64,000 nt of DNA from Elusimicrobiota bacterium (GCA_016196755.1 JACPXC010000031.1:55354-119353), one strand, 5' to 3'; numbered from the stretch's first letter, positions 7,611 to 17,112 are shown. A program made the numbers and translations. The notes: generated by a model not told the origin, from the sequence alone.

Positions 7611-8464
7611 CGCCCCTCATCTCGATCATCGTCCCGTGCCGGAGCCGGCCCGAGGAGTTGGACGTGCTGCTGCGCTCGCTCGAGCGCTCGAGCTATCCCG
7701 CGCGCGAGGTCATCGTCATAGACGACGCCAGCCCCGACCCTCTCGAGCCCGCCCTCGGCGCGCGTCCGGGAGTCCGCTTCCTGCGGGTCGCGCGCCGGGT
7801 GGGGCCGGCGGCGGCCAAGAACATCGGGGCACGCGCCTCGAGCGGCGACTACCTCCTGTTCATGGATTCGGACACCGAGTTGGCCGCTCCGGCCATGCTG
7901 GAAGCCATGCTCGAGGTCTTCCATACCCGTGCGGATTGCGGCATCGTCGGCGGGGAATGGATACTCCGCGACGGGGCGTGGCGGCATCCGCTGCGCTCCT
8001 TCGGCCCCACGGGAGCTCTGGAGACCCGCCTCGTCGACGGCCCGCTGGCCCTCACGGCGGAGGTCAGCCACCTCTCTTCCTCGAACCTGATGATCCGGCG
8101 CGCGCTCTTCGAGCGCCTGGGCGGCTATTGGGAGCCGTACGACTACATCATGGAGGACGCCGACCTATGCGCCGCCTGCCGCGCCGCCGGGCTGCGCGTC
8201 TACACCTCGAGCGACGTCTCGGTCCGCCACTTCAGGTCCGCCACCGCGCGCTCTTCGTTCCGCGTCCGCATGATGAACGCCCGCAACCAAGCGTTGTTCT
8301 GGCTCTGCCGCGGCCGAGTACGCGCCGGCTTGGGTCGCCTCGCGCGGGGGATGCGCCCCTCCCAACCCTTCGCCGCCGCGGCCTCGGCCCTCGCCGTCGC
8401 CGCGGCCCTTCCGGCCGTCGCGCGGCGCAGGGCCCGGAGCCCGGGAGAGCTCACATGGCCCTGA
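7607..8464 (+). CDS. glycosyltransferase family 2
   Basis: A 285-residue GT-A glycosyltransferase. It opens with ISIIVPCRSRPEEL (residues 5-18), then VIVIDDASPD, and has LLFMDSDTEL as the DxD metal site near residue 86, and MEDADLCAACRAAG near 184, matching the ED motif of inverting GT2 enzymes. A short hydrophobic C-terminal stretch (about 255-270) may anchor it to the membrane. It probably extends the repeat unit of the surface polysaccharide. It overlaps the cyclase gene before it and the radical SAM gene after it. Confidence 0.88.
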   Translation: MTPLISIIVPCRSRPEELDVLLRSLERSSYPAREVIVIDDASPDPLEPALGARPGVRFLRVARRVGPAAAKNIGARASSGDYLLFMDSDTELAAPAMLEAMLEVFHTRADCGIVGGEWILRDGAWRHPLRSFGPTGALETRLVDGPLALTAEVSHLSSSNLMIRRALFERLGGYWEPYDYIMEDADLCAACRAAGLRVYTSSDVSVRHFRSATARSSFRVRMMNARNQALFWLCRGRVRAGLGRLARGMRPSQPFAAAASALAVAAALPAVARRRARSPGELTWP

Positions 8465-9624
8465 CCTCCCTGCGGACCGTCAAGGCCGCCGCCCGGGCCG
8501 CCCTGCAGGTGCGCCGCAAGCGCGCGCAGCTCGACCACTGGGTGACGCCGCGCGTGATCTTCCTTTACGTCACCAATCGCTGCAACCTGAGCTGCTCGCA
8601 CTGCTTCTACGCCGAGGAGCTCAACAACGCCGGGAAACCCGAGTTGACGCTCGAACAGATCGAGCGCATCATGGGCTCCCTGCGGCATCCGCTGGAGATG
8701 ATCGACCTCACCGGAGGCGAACCGTTCCTGCGCTCCGACCTGCCCCAGGTCGTCGAGGCCGTCAGCCGGATCAACAAGCCCGGACGGATCATCGTCAACA
8801 CCAACGGCCTCCAGTCGGACAAGATCGAGGCCGCGGCAATAGACATGCTCGCCCGCACTCCCGGACAGAAGCTCCAGGTGGCGGTCTCCATCGACGGCGC
8901 GGCCGAGGACCACAACCGGATACGCAAGAACCGCTACTCCTTCGACGCAGCCTTCAAGCTCCTGCGCGCGCTCCGCGCCCTCGCGGCCCGAGAGCCCCGT
9001 CTCACGATCCGGATCAACACCGCCGTATCGATGCAGAACGTCGACTCCCTCGTCGAGGTCTTCGAGCGCTGCATCGCGGAGGCCGGCTTCGCCCCCACGA
9101 TCCAGATCGTGCGCGGGGCTTCGAACTCGGTCTTCAACCCCCCGGCTCTGCTCGCCAACAGCCATTTCGACCCCAGCCCCGAGGACCTCGTGAAGGGGGC
9201 GGCGGATGTAGACCACATCCAGGCGAAGCTCGAGGCTCTCATCGGGCATTTCCGGGCCACGGGCCGCGAGTCGATCGGCATCCGGACCCAGCAGAAGGTG
9301 CGCTACCAGCTCGAGACGCTCAAGTACGGCTCCAAGCGCGTAGACTGCGTCGCGGGCAAGTACGACGGCATCATCTACGAGGACGGCGCCGTGGCCTTCT
9401 GCGAGAACCTCAAGACCTTCGCGCACCTGCGCGACTACGACTACGACTTCCACCGGCTCTGGACCGCCGTCCGGACGCGGGAGCTCCAGTCGACCCTCCG
9501 CTGCCACTGCATCCACACCTGCAACCTTTCGACGAGCATGGGACACGACTACGGCACCCAGCTCGTGATCGCGCGCGCTCTCTCCGAGAAAAAGGACCCA
9601 CTATGCGAGCCCTTGAGAGCCTGA
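8455..9624 (+). CDS. radical SAM protein with C-terminal cysteine-rich (SPASM-like) segment
   Basis: A 389-residue radical SAM enzyme. The cluster motif CNLSCSHC is at about residues 39-46, followed by LTGGEPFLR, which binds SAM. A second cysteine group sits in the last 80 residues (VDCVAGKYDG, AFCENL, LRCHCIHTC), consistent with an auxiliary iron-sulfur cluster as in SPASM or twitch proteins. The start ATG 8455 overlaps the end of the GT2 gene. In polysaccharide loci such enzymes modify sugars or tailor peptides; the substrate here is unknown. It overlaps the FAH-family gene by 22 bases, so the two are probably made together. Confidence 0.85.
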   Translation: MALTSLRTVKAAARAALQVRRKRAQLDHWVTPRVIFLYVTNRCNLSCSHCFYAEELNNAGKPELTLEQIERIMGSLRHPLEMIDLTGGEPFLRSDLPQVVEAVSRINKPGRIIVNTNGLQSDKIEAAAIDMLARTPGQKLQVAVSIDGAAEDHNRIRKNRYSFDAAFKLLRALRALAAREPRLTIRINTAVSMQNVDSLVEVFERCIAEAGFAPTIQIVRGASNSVFNPPALLANSHFDPSPEDLVKGAADVDHIQAKLEALIGHFRATGRESIGIRTQQKVRYQLETLKYGSKRVDCVAGKYDGIIYEDGAVAFCENLKTFAHLRDYDYDFHRLWTAVRTRELQSTLRCHCIHTCNLSTSMGHDYGTQLVIARALSEKKDPLCEPLRA

Positions 9625-10376
9625 GAGCGCTGGCACCCGCCGAAGGGACCCTCTGCCGCGTACTCGCGGACGGAGCGCCCGTCTGGGCGGTATTGGAGGA
9701 GGACCGCCTGCGCGCCCTGGACGGCAAGAGTCTGGGGGCCCTCTCCGGCGCGCGGCTCCTGCCCCCGGTTTCGCCCGGCAAGATCGTCGGCCTGGGCTAC
9801 AACTACAAGGACCTCATGACCAGCGAGGGCCAGGAGGAGCCTCTGCTCTTCCTCAAATCCCCCAACGCGCTGGCGCTCGACGGCGCAGACATCCGGATCG
9901 CTTCGGCCGACCGGGTCTGGATCGAGGTCGAACTGGGTCTCGTGATCGGCGAAGGCGGCCGCGACATCCCCGTTCGCGAGGCCGCCCGCCACATCCTCGG
10001 CCACGTGGTCGCCAACGACGTCACAGCGGCCGACGCGCTCGGACGCGACCATCATCTGGCCTTCTCGAAGTCGCGCGACGGCTTCTGCCCGGTCTCCCGG
10101 TTCATGCGCCGCGGCCTCGACGCCTCGGACCTGGCGGTGAGCTCGCGGATCAACGGCCGGACCGCGCAGAGCTCGCGCACGTCCGACCGCTTCCTCGACG
10201 ACGCCCAAGTCGTCAACTTCGTTTCGCGCCGGATGACCTTGGCCGTCGGCGACCTCATCCTCACCGGCACCCCGCGCGGCGCCCAACAGGCCGTCGTGCG
10301 CCCCGGCGACGAGGCTGTCGTCGAGGTCGGGGGCGCCGGAACCGTGACGAGCCGGTTCGTGGAGGAACGACGATGA
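9603..10376 (+). CDS. fumarylacetoacetate hydrolase (FAH) family protein
   Basis: A 257-residue enzyme with the FAH fold: GKIVGLGYNYKDL (about 60-72), FLKSPNAL, IEVELGLVIG with the metal-binding ExE (about 104-113), and a GTPRG loop near 221. Family members cleave or decarboxylate beta-keto or acylpyruvate acids in the cytoplasm using Mg. The residue corresponding to the metal aspartate is in VVANDVTAAD (about residue 137). It stands between a radical SAM gene and a cytidylyltransferase, far from aromatic catabolism genes. A role in making or trimming a 2-keto acid that becomes CMP-activated is plausible inference. Confidence 0.85.
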   Translation: MRALESLRALAPAEGTLCRVLADGAPVWAVLEEDRLRALDGKSLGALSGARLLPPVSPGKIVGLGYNYKDLMTSEGQEEPLLFLKSPNALALDGADIRIASADRVWIEVELGLVIGEGGRDIPVREAARHILGHVVANDVTAADALGRDHHLAFSKSRDGFCPVSRFMRRGLDASDLAVSSRINGRTAQSSRTSDRFLDDAQVVNFVSRRMTLAVGDLILTGTPRGAQQAVVRPGDEAVVEVGGAGTVTSRFVEERR

Positions 10377-11140
10377 ACGTGGCGCTCCTGATCGGACGCG
10401 GAGGCAGCACGGGTTTCCCCGGGAAAAACCTCTTCAAGCTCCTCGGGCGGCCCCTCATGGACTACCCGATCCTCGCGGCCAAGAACTCCCGGATCGACCG
10501 CATTTATCTTTCGACCGACGACCAGGCCATCGCCGCCAACGGCGCGGCGCAGGGCTGCGAGCTCATCGAGCGGCCGCCGGAACTGGCGACCAAGGAGGCC
10601 CTGTCGGAGAACGCCTTCCGCCACGGCTATCGCGAGATCTCCCGCCGCCTCGGCGCGGAGCCGGAGAACGTCGTCCTGCTCTTCTGCAACGGCGCCACGA
10701 TCCGCCCCGGCATCATCGACGAGGGCATCGATTTCCTCAAGGTCAACCCGGAATTCGATTCCGCGGTCTCCGTCAGCTGCTACAACATGTTCAGCCCCCT
10801 GCGCGCCCGCGTCATCGCCGACGGCGAGGTGCGGCCGTTCATCCCGCCCTCTTTCTTCGCCAACGCCAATTGCGACCGCGACTCCCAAGGGGATTCCTGG
10901 TTCGTCGACTGCTCGGCCTTCGTCGTGCGCCCGCGCTGTTTCGACTATGAACGCAACGGCGACGCCCCGTTCCGCTGGATCGGCCGCAAGGTTCATCCGC
11001 TCAAGCAATGGGGCGGCCTCGACATCGACATGGCCTGGCAGGTCGGCCAGGTCGAGTATTGGCTTGGGGCGCACGGCTTTTCCCAGGCCCGCACGCCTTA
11101 TGACCGCGAATCCGCGCCGCAAGGAGCCCTGTCCCGATGA
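10373..11140 (+). CDS. CMP-sugar-type cytidylyltransferase (NeuA/KdsB-like)
   Basis: A 255-residue nucleotidyltransferase. The N-terminal motif GRGGSTGFPGKN (residues 8-19) matches the CTP-binding loop of acylneuraminate cytidylyltransferases (RxGSKGxPxKN type) with a GSTG change. IYLSTDDQAIA and the later WFVDCSAFVV and GLDIDMAWQV segments also fit CTP_transf_3. It should activate a keto or acidic sugar as a CMP conjugate. No neuB-like synthase is present in the window, so the substrate is probably not an ordinary nonulosonic acid made here. Overlaps on both sides tie it to the FAH-family enzyme and a methyltransferase. Confidence 0.85.
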   Translation: MNVALLIGRGGSTGFPGKNLFKLLGRPLMDYPILAAKNSRIDRIYLSTDDQAIAANGAAQGCELIERPPELATKEALSENAFRHGYREISRRLGAEPENVVLLFCNGATIRPGIIDEGIDFLKVNPEFDSAVSVSCYNMFSPLRARVIADGEVRPFIPPSFFANANCDRDSQGDSWFVDCSAFVVRPRCFDYERNGDAPFRWIGRKVHPLKQWGGLDIDMAWQVGQVEYWLGAHGFSQARTPYDRESAPQGALSR

Positions 11141-11832
11141 GCATCGCCCCCCCCGTCGCCCCCGAACTTCTCGACCGATCCTCTTGGAAAGGCTCCGCCA
11201 AGATGAGCGACGCCGAGGTCGGCGTGCTCTGCCGCCTCGTCCTGGAGAACCCGAAGGTCTCGGCCGTCCTGGAATTGGGCGCGCTCCACGGCTTCTCCAC
11301 GGTCCATCTGTCCCGCTCGCTGGAGCGGGCCGTACGCGCCGGCTCCGTCACCACCGTCGACCTGTTCCAGAAGGGCGCCGGCCGGGACGACGAGAGCCTG
11401 TTCGACGCCAACTGCTCAGCCCATGCCGCCCCGGGCCTGATCAAGAAGGTCCGCGGACACTCCGGCGACGCCGGCGTCCTCGCCCGGCTGAGCGCCTCCC
11501 GGTTCGACCTCATCTTTCACGACGCCGAGCATCGCTATGAGCCGGTGCTCCGCGACATCCTGAACCTCGAGCCGCTCCTCTCCGTCGGGGGCTTCTTCGT
11601 ATTCCACGACTACGCGGACAAGGAGGACGGCCGGGAGTGGTCGCTGACCGAGGCCGTCGACGAGTACTTCTTCGAGAACCCCCGCTACAGATTCCTCTCC
11701 CTGACCGGTTCTCTCATCTGCTTCCAGAAACTCGCCGCAGTCTCCCCCGCGCGGCAGCGACTGCTCAAGCTGCGCCGCGCCTTGAGGCTCGGCCGAGCTT
11801 TGCGGCCCGCGCGGAGGATGGCTTTCCGGTGA
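11137..11832 (+). CDS. class I SAM methyltransferase (Methyltransf_24-like)
   Basis: A 231-residue protein. AVLELGALHGFST (about residues 44-56) is the glycine-rich SAM motif, VTTVDLF carries the acidic residue that binds ribose, and LIFHDAEHRYEPVLRDI (about 125-141) is typical of Methyltransf_24 and cephalosporin-hydroxylase-like enzymes from polysaccharide loci. A basic C-terminus rich in Arg and Leu (about 205-231) could associate with the membrane. It probably O-methylates a sugar. It lies between the cytidylyltransferase and 2-hydroxyacid dehydrogenase genes with short overlaps. Confidence 0.82.
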   Translation: MSIAPPVAPELLDRSSWKGSAKMSDAEVGVLCRLVLENPKVSAVLELGALHGFSTVHLSRSLERAVRAGSVTTVDLFQKGAGRDDESLFDANCSAHAAPGLIKKVRGHSGDAGVLARLSASRFDLIFHDAEHRYEPVLRDILNLEPLLSVGGFFVFHDYADKEDGREWSLTEAVDEYFFENPRYRFLSLTGSLICFQKLAAVSPARQRLLKLRRALRLGRALRPARRMAFR

Positions 11833-12833
11833 GATTCAAGGTCCTCATCGCCGACTATCTCTCCGACCCGTCGATCGAGCGCGAGCTCCTCGGCGACATC
11901 GCGGACGTCGTCTGCCTCGGCCGCAAAGGCGTGGACGCCGTGTTCCCGGAAGCCGAGCAGGCCGACGCCGTCCTGCTCTGGCACGAGGTCTCGCTGACGG
12001 CGGCCGCCTTCGACAGGATGACGCGCTGCCGCGTCGTGGCGCGCGAAGGCATCGGCACCGACAACGTCGACTGCGCGGCCGCGGCCAAGCGCGGGATCCG
12101 CGTGACGCGGGTACCGGATTACGGCGTCGACGAGGTCTCCAACCACGCCCTGGCCCTCCTCCTCTCGCTCGAGCGCGGCGTCGTACGCTACAACACCGCC
12201 TGCCGGGCGTCCGGCGACCGCTGGAGCTGGGACCTCGCCCGCCCTCTTCCGCGCGCCCGCGACACCGTCTTGGGCCTCATCGGCCTCGGCCGCATCGGCT
12301 CGGCCGTCGCCCTCAAGGCCAAGGCGCTCGGCTATCAGGTGCTCTTCCACGACCCCTACAAAGAGGACGGCTACGACAAGGTCCTCGGAGTCCGGCGGGT
12401 GGACATGGCCGGGCTTCAGACCGAGTCCGACATCGTCTCGATCCATTGCCCCCTGAACGACGAGACGCGCGGCCTTGTCGGCCGCCCGTTCCTCGCGGCC
12501 TGCCGGCGAGGCCTGCGGCTGGTCAACACCGCGCGCGGCGGCATCGTCGACCTCGACGCCCTCGAGGAGGCCCTGCGGGCGGGGAAAGTCGCCGGCGCGG
12601 GGCTGGACGTCCTGCCCTGGGAGCCGCCGGACCGCTCCCATCCGCTCATCCGCGCCTGGCAGGCGGGCGAACCCTGGGCCGCCGAGCGCCTCGTGCTAAC
12701 GCCGCACAGCGCCTTCTATTCGGAAGCGTCGATCGTCGAGATGCGCCGCAAGGCCGCGCTCGAGGTCCGGCGCGCGCTGCTCGGCGAGCCGAGCCGCAAC
12801 GCCGTCTCCGGGGAGCCCGCGGCCGCGCGATGA
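11829..12833 (+). CDS. D-isomer-specific 2-hydroxyacid dehydrogenase
   Basis: A 334-residue dehydrogenase starting at GTG 11829, which overlaps the preceding stop. The NAD motif GLIGLGRIGS is at about residues 149-158. Catalytic Arg (NTARGGIVD, about 235), Glu (LDVLPWEPP, about 264) and His (LTPHSAFYS, about 292) are all present. The segment REGIGTDNVD followed by VTRVPDYGVDEVS resembles the CtBP/phosphoglycerate dehydrogenase subgroup. It interconverts a 2-hydroxy acid and a 2-keto acid. With the divergent GAPDH, a three-carbon phosphorylated acid is a possible pathway intermediate. No serine-biosynthesis partners are nearby. Confidence 0.88.
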   Translation: MRFKVLIADYLSDPSIERELLGDIADVVCLGRKGVDAVFPEAEQADAVLLWHEVSLTAAAFDRMTRCRVVAREGIGTDNVDCAAAAKRGIRVTRVPDYGVDEVSNHALALLLSLERGVVRYNTACRASGDRWSWDLARPLPRARDTVLGLIGLGRIGSAVALKAKALGYQVLFHDPYKEDGYDKVLGVRRVDMAGLQTESDIVSIHCPLNDETRGLVGRPFLAACRRGLRLVNTARGGIVDLDALEEALRAGKVAGAGLDVLPWEPPDRSHPLIRAWQAGEPWAAERLVLTPHSAFYSEASIVEMRRKAALEVRRALLGEPSRNAVSGEPAAAR

Positions 12834-15487
12834 AAGTCTACCTGCTCTACGAGGGGCGCCGCCGCGACAACGTCGTCGACGGCCGCTGGAACGTCGACGA
12901 GACACTCCAAGGAGCCCTGCCGGAAGTCCCCCTCTCCGAGAGCCCCTGGGCCGCGTCGCTGGGCCGTGAGTTCTACGCCCTGCTGCTCCGCGAATGGGTC
13001 CGCCAAGGGTTCATCGCGGAAGGGATCCTCGCCGCCATCCCGAGCCAGGACCCGGGAAGCCGGCGTTACGCCCCGTTCGGGCGATTCGACCTCGGCGGCG
13101 GGGTGAAGGCTTGCCTCATCCCCAGCGCCGGCGCCCTCTTGGCCACGTGCCCGCCGGAGCCGGGGGATTGGCTCATCGTCCGCGGCCCGTATGCCTACTG
13201 GGAGAATATCCGCTCCGCGTACCCCTGGTCCAAGGTGATCTACTATAGCGCCAACGGGAAAGCCCTGTCCCCTTCTTATGCCGTGGACGCCGCCTTGGTG
13301 GACCATCCCGCCATGGCGCTCCCCGGCGTCCCCGCGGTCGAGTTCGACAAGACCTGCGACCCCGCGGTATTCCGGCCGCTCGGCCTTCCCAAGCGCTTCG
13401 ACCTAATCGTTCCCGGGGCCATCAGCGGCAAGAAGGGCCAAGCGGCGCTGAGCCGACTCCTGCCCCGCGACCTCCGCGTCGTGTTCGCGGGAGACTTTAT
13501 CGACCTCAAGACAGGCCGGCCCGTCCCGGAAGTCGCGGAGATCCGGCGCAACCTCCCGAACGCCGTCCTGGCCGGACACGTCGATCACCAGGCCCTGAAC
13601 CGCCTCTACAACGAGTCCCGGGCCGCGGTCCTGTTCTCCTCCGACGATGACCCGGCGCCGCGCGTCATCCTCGAGGCGATGGCCGCGGGCATCCCGCTGG
13701 TCGCGCCGCGCGGGATGCGCTACTGCCGGAAGTACTTCCGGCCGGAGTCCGGCCTTCTGGCGCCGCGCTGGGCCCCGTTCTTCAGACGCGTCCTGCGACG
13801 GGTCCTAGCGCCGGGCTTCCAGCCCGCGGCCTCTTTCCGCTCGCACTTCGCGCCCGAAGGGGCGGCGGCGCGCCTATGGCGGGACCTTAACACCGCGCTG
13901 AGGCCCGTACCGGCGCTGCGCCTCCTAGGCGAAGCTGTGGCCATCGAGCGCCCGGGCGAGCCCGCGGCGGTCCTCGCGGTGCGCGACGACCTCGACCTGA
14001 CCGCGGACCTCCTCCTGCGCCTGAACCGCCTCACCCTGGCCGACGGCAGGCCCATCTCGTCGGCCTGCCAGATCGACGGACGCGCGACCTGGTCGTACCA
14101 CCAATACGAGCTCTGGTGGACCTATCTCCGCCCTTTCGTGAGCCACCGCGCCGCGCTCGAGAGGCTCCTGCGCGACGGGGTCGGACGCGTCAACCTCGAC
14201 CCGAGTCTCAATCGGCTGCGCCCCGTCCTGGAGGCCCTGGGAATCGAGGCCTCCCCCGCCGCCCTGGAGTCCTGGCGGTCCCGGCTCTGGCGGGCGGCCT
14301 GCGCCGCCCTCACGGGCGTCTCGGCCGCCGCGTTCATCCTGCGCGCGCGCGCCCTAGGCTGCCGGGTCCTGGTCTTCACGCGCGACCAACTCGACGACCG
14401 GCTGGGCTGCGACAAACGCCTCGCCGAGGTCTATGCTTTCCTGCGCGAGAAGTCGGTTCCGTTCGCGGAATGCCTGTCGGGCCGCTCCGGCCGGCCCATG
14501 TTCGCGCGCGCCCTAGCGCGCCGACGGGCGCCGCTCTACATGCGCTTCGATTCGCCCGCCAGCCTCCGCGACGAAGGCGAGTTCGCGGGCTGCGACCCGT
14601 CCTCCCTGCCCGAGCTCCCCGAACCGCTCGTCCGCGGCATGCTGGCATTCGTCGTTGACCGCGTAGGCCGGTCGCGCCGGCGGACCCGCGCCCTGCGCCG
14701 CATCTTGTCCATGGCGCGCTTCGAGGTCCTGATAGGCCTCGACGACCCTTGGACCGGCAACGAGCTCCTGGCCGCTTCGCAAGACCTCGGCCTGCGCACG
14801 ATCGGAGTGCAGCACGGGATGTACAGCCGATATCACGCGGGCTGGCTCAACTACGGGATCCCGCGCGACCGCTCCGTGGCGTTCGACACGCTCCTGGTCT
14901 GGAACGATTATTGGAAGGAAATCCTAGAGCGCTACAGCTCCCAGTATGGGGGAGGGAACTCCGTGGTCGGCGGCCCGATCTTCCCCGATGAGGCCGTCTC
15001 CTCCGCCCCGCAGAACCCGGGCGCCCGGGCGGTGCTCATCCCCTATGAGGCGATGGCTCCCCACGCGGAGCTCGCCGCCTACATGCGCCGCCTGACCGCC
15101 GCAGGAGTGGAGGTCATCTTCAAAGCGCGTAGGGACGTGCCGCTCACCCCTCAGCTCCGCGCCTACGGCCTGCAGGCCGGAAGCGTGCGCGTAGTCCACG
15201 AGCTTACGCCCGCAGTCCTGCGCGACGTCGCGGTGGCCGCCGGCGCCTATACGACCGTCCTATTCGACATGGTCCGGCACGGCAAACCCGTCGCCCGCCT
15301 GCGCACCTCCTTCGCCTACGGCCATCTGCTCGTTGAAGACGACCTCGCCGACGAGTTCGGCCCGGACGATTCCATAGACCGGCTCTTCTCTTTCCGACCC
15401 CGTCCCGAGGCTCGTCGCCGCTTGCTCGCCGGGGAGCGCAACCTCCGCGCCTCGCTGGCGCGCAGCCTGGAAGGCACCCTCACATGA
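12830..15487 (+). CDS. two-module glycosyltransferase: GT-B domain fused to QHG-type polysaccharide transferase domain
   Basis: An 885-residue protein starting at ATG 12830 (ATGA overlap). Residues about 150-330 resemble a GT4-like GT-B C-terminal half: LIVPGAISGKKG, VLAGHVDHQALNRLYN and RVILEAMAAGIPLVAPRG. After a linker, residues about 500-870 form a second module with RVLVFTRDQLDD, then GVQHGMYSRYHAGW (about 661-674) followed by LLVWNDYWKEIL and a late VLFDMVRHGKPVARL. The QHG plus ED/HG layout resembles capsule transferases such as KpsC/KpsS or TagF-like enzymes that use nucleotide-activated acids or alditols. A CMP-linked donor from the nearby cytidylyltransferase is an attractive but unproven substrate. 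Confidence 0.72.
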   Translation: MKVYLLYEGRRRDNVVDGRWNVDETLQGALPEVPLSESPWAASLGREFYALLLREWVRQGFIAEGILAAIPSQDPGSRRYAPFGRFDLGGGVKACLIPSAGALLATCPPEPGDWLIVRGPYAYWENIRSAYPWSKVIYYSANGKALSPSYAVDAALVDHPAMALPGVPAVEFDKTCDPAVFRPLGLPKRFDLIVPGAISGKKGQAALSRLLPRDLRVVFAGDFIDLKTGRPVPEVAEIRRNLPNAVLAGHVDHQALNRLYNESRAAVLFSSDDDPAPRVILEAMAAGIPLVAPRGMRYCRKYFRPESGLLAPRWAPFFRRVLRRVLAPGFQPAASFRSHFAPEGAAARLWRDLNTALRPVPALRLLGEAVAIERPGEPAAVLAVRDDLDLTADLLLRLNRLTLADGRPISSACQIDGRATWSYHQYELWWTYLRPFVSHRAALERLLRDGVGRVNLDPSLNRLRPVLEALGIEASPAALESWRSRLWRAACAALTGVSAAAFILRARALGCRVLVFTRDQLDDRLGCDKRLAEVYAFLREKSVPFAECLSGRSGRPMFARALARRRAPLYMRFDSPASLRDEGEFAGCDPSSLPELPEPLVRGMLAFVVDRVGRSRRRTRALRRILSMARFEVLIGLDDPWTGNELLAASQDLGLRTIGVQHGMYSRYHAGWLNYGIPRDRSVAFDTLLVWNDYWKEILERYSSQYGGGNSVVGGPIFPDEAVSSAPQNPGARAVLIPYEAMAPHAELAAYMRRLTAAGVEVIFKARRDVPLTPQLRAYGLQAGSVRVVHELTPAVLRDVAVAAGAYTTVLFDMVRHGKPVARLRTSFAYGHLLVEDDLADEFGPDDSIDRLFSFRPRPEARRRLLAGERNLRASLARSLEGTLT

Positions 15488-17112
15488 TCCCCCGAGCCCG
15501 CAAGCGTCCCTCGGAGTTCCGCGCCCTGCTCGTCTATCCGAACCTGACGCTGATGCTCGTCCCCCCGGTGTCCATCGCGCTCTTCACCGACATCCTCAAG
15601 CGCCTCGGCTACCAAGTGGACCTCTTCGACGCCACGAGCTACATGTCGCCCGAGGAGTCGTCGCATCCAGCGCGCCGCGCCAAGTATCTCCAAAGCCGGC
15701 GCTACGATGAGAAATCCCTGTATTGGGACGTCAAGACCGACCTCTTGGGGGACTTCCGGAGGAAGATCGACGCCTTCGAGCCCGACGTCCTACTGGTGTC
15801 GATCGTCGAGGACACCTGGCCGCAGGCGCTGCAGCTCATCGACTCGGTCAAGCACCTCGCCATCCCGACGCTGGTGGGCGGGGTCTTCCCGACCTTCGCC
15901 CCCGAACTCGTCATCTCCCACCCGGACATCTCGATGGTCGGGGTCGGAGAAGGCGAGAGCATCATCTCCGACGTCTGCGAGCGCCTGCGCAAGGGCGAGC
16001 CCCTCGACGACACGCCGGGGCTCTGGCTCAAGAAGCAGGACGGGACCGTCGTCCGCAACGCGATGGCGCCGCTCGTCGACATCAGCGAGAAGGCCCTGCC
16101 CGACTTCAGCCTCTTCGACGAGGCCCGCTTCTACCGCCCGATGGGGGGGCAGATCTTCAAGACGATCCCCCTCGAGACCTATCGCGGCTGCCCGTTCACC
16201 TGCACCTTCTGCAACTCTCCGGGCCAGGTCAAGCTGGCCCGCGACGGCGGCCTCGGGATGTTTACGCGCCGCAAGCGCTTCGACCGCCTCGCGCAGGAGC
16301 TGCGCACCCTCATCGAACGCCACGACCCCGAGTTCGTCTACATCTACGACGACAGCTTCATGGCCAGGCCCGACGAGGAGCACTACGCCTTCTGCGAGAT
16401 GTATCGGGAGTTCAAGCTTCCCTTCTGGTGCCAGACCCGCGTCGAGACGGTCAGCGCCGAGAAACTGGGCGCGCTCAAGGACGTCGGCGCCTTCCGCATG
16501 TCCTACGGGATCGAGCACGGCAACGAGCAGTTCCGGAAGGAGCGGCTCTACCGGAACGTCACCAACCAGATGATGTTCGAGAAGTTCGAGCTCATCCACG
16601 GCGCCGGCATCCCGTTCACCGTCAACAACGTCGTGGGACTTCCCTACGAGACTCGCGCGCTGGCGTTCGACTCGATCGAGTTCAACCGCAAGATCTCCGG
16701 CCTCTACGACTCCAGCACGGTCAGCATCTTCACGCCCTACCACGGCACCGTCCTGCGCGAGATGGCGCTTAAAGAAGGCTGGCTGCCGGAACGGGCGCAG
16801 ACCAACTCGATGACGACCCGCTCCCTGCTCGAGATGCCGGCGCCGTATCTCTCCCCCGACGAGATCGACGGCCTGCTGCGCACCTTCAACCTCTACGCCA
16901 AGCTCCCCCGAGAGCGCTGGACCGAGGTCGCGCGCGCCGAGACGCCGGACGACGAGGGCAACGCCGCCTGGGAGCGCCTGGCGGGCGAGTACGACGTCCT
17001 CCAGTTCGGCGGCCAGGAGGCGGTGCGCCGGGCCCAGGAGACCGCGAACAAGGGCGGCACCGGCTGCCGCGCCTCGGACACCGAAACGATCTCCTTCGAG
17101 AGGTCCGCGTGA
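15484..17112 (+). CDS. B12-binding-domain radical SAM protein
   Basis: A 542-residue protein. Residues about 15-190 look like a cobalamin-binding Rossmann domain (LLVYPNLTLMLVPP, ILKRLGYQVDLFDA, VGGVFPTFAP, MVGVGEGES). The radical SAM cluster motif is CPFTCTFC at about residues 237-244, with YIYDDSFMARP and SYGIEHGNEQ downstream, as in the class B radical SAM group (BchE, HpnP and related methyltransferases). Such enzymes often C-methylate unreactive carbons. The C-terminal 80 residues have no recognised motif. It is followed directly by a second enzyme of the same class, which suggests sequential modification of one substrate. Confidence 0.88.
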   Translation: MIPRARKRPSEFRALLVYPNLTLMLVPPVSIALFTDILKRLGYQVDLFDATSYMSPEESSHPARRAKYLQSRRYDEKSLYWDVKTDLLGDFRRKIDAFEPDVLLVSIVEDTWPQALQLIDSVKHLAIPTLVGGVFPTFAPELVISHPDISMVGVGEGESIISDVCERLRKGEPLDDTPGLWLKKQDGTVVRNAMAPLVDISEKALPDFSLFDEARFYRPMGGQIFKTIPLETYRGCPFTCTFCNSPGQVKLARDGGLGMFTRRKRFDRLAQELRTLIERHDPEFVYIYDDSFMARPDEEHYAFCEMYREFKLPFWCQTRVETVSAEKLGALKDVGAFRMSYGIEHGNEQFRKERLYRNVTNQMMFEKFELIHGAGIPFTVNNVVGLPYETRALAFDSIEFNRKISGLYDSSTVSIFTPYHGTVLREMALKEGWLPERAQTNSMTTRSLLEMPAPYLSPDEIDGLLRTFNLYAKLPRERWTEVARAETPDDEGNAAWERLAGEYDVLQFGGQEAVRRAQETANKGGTGCRASDTETISFERSA

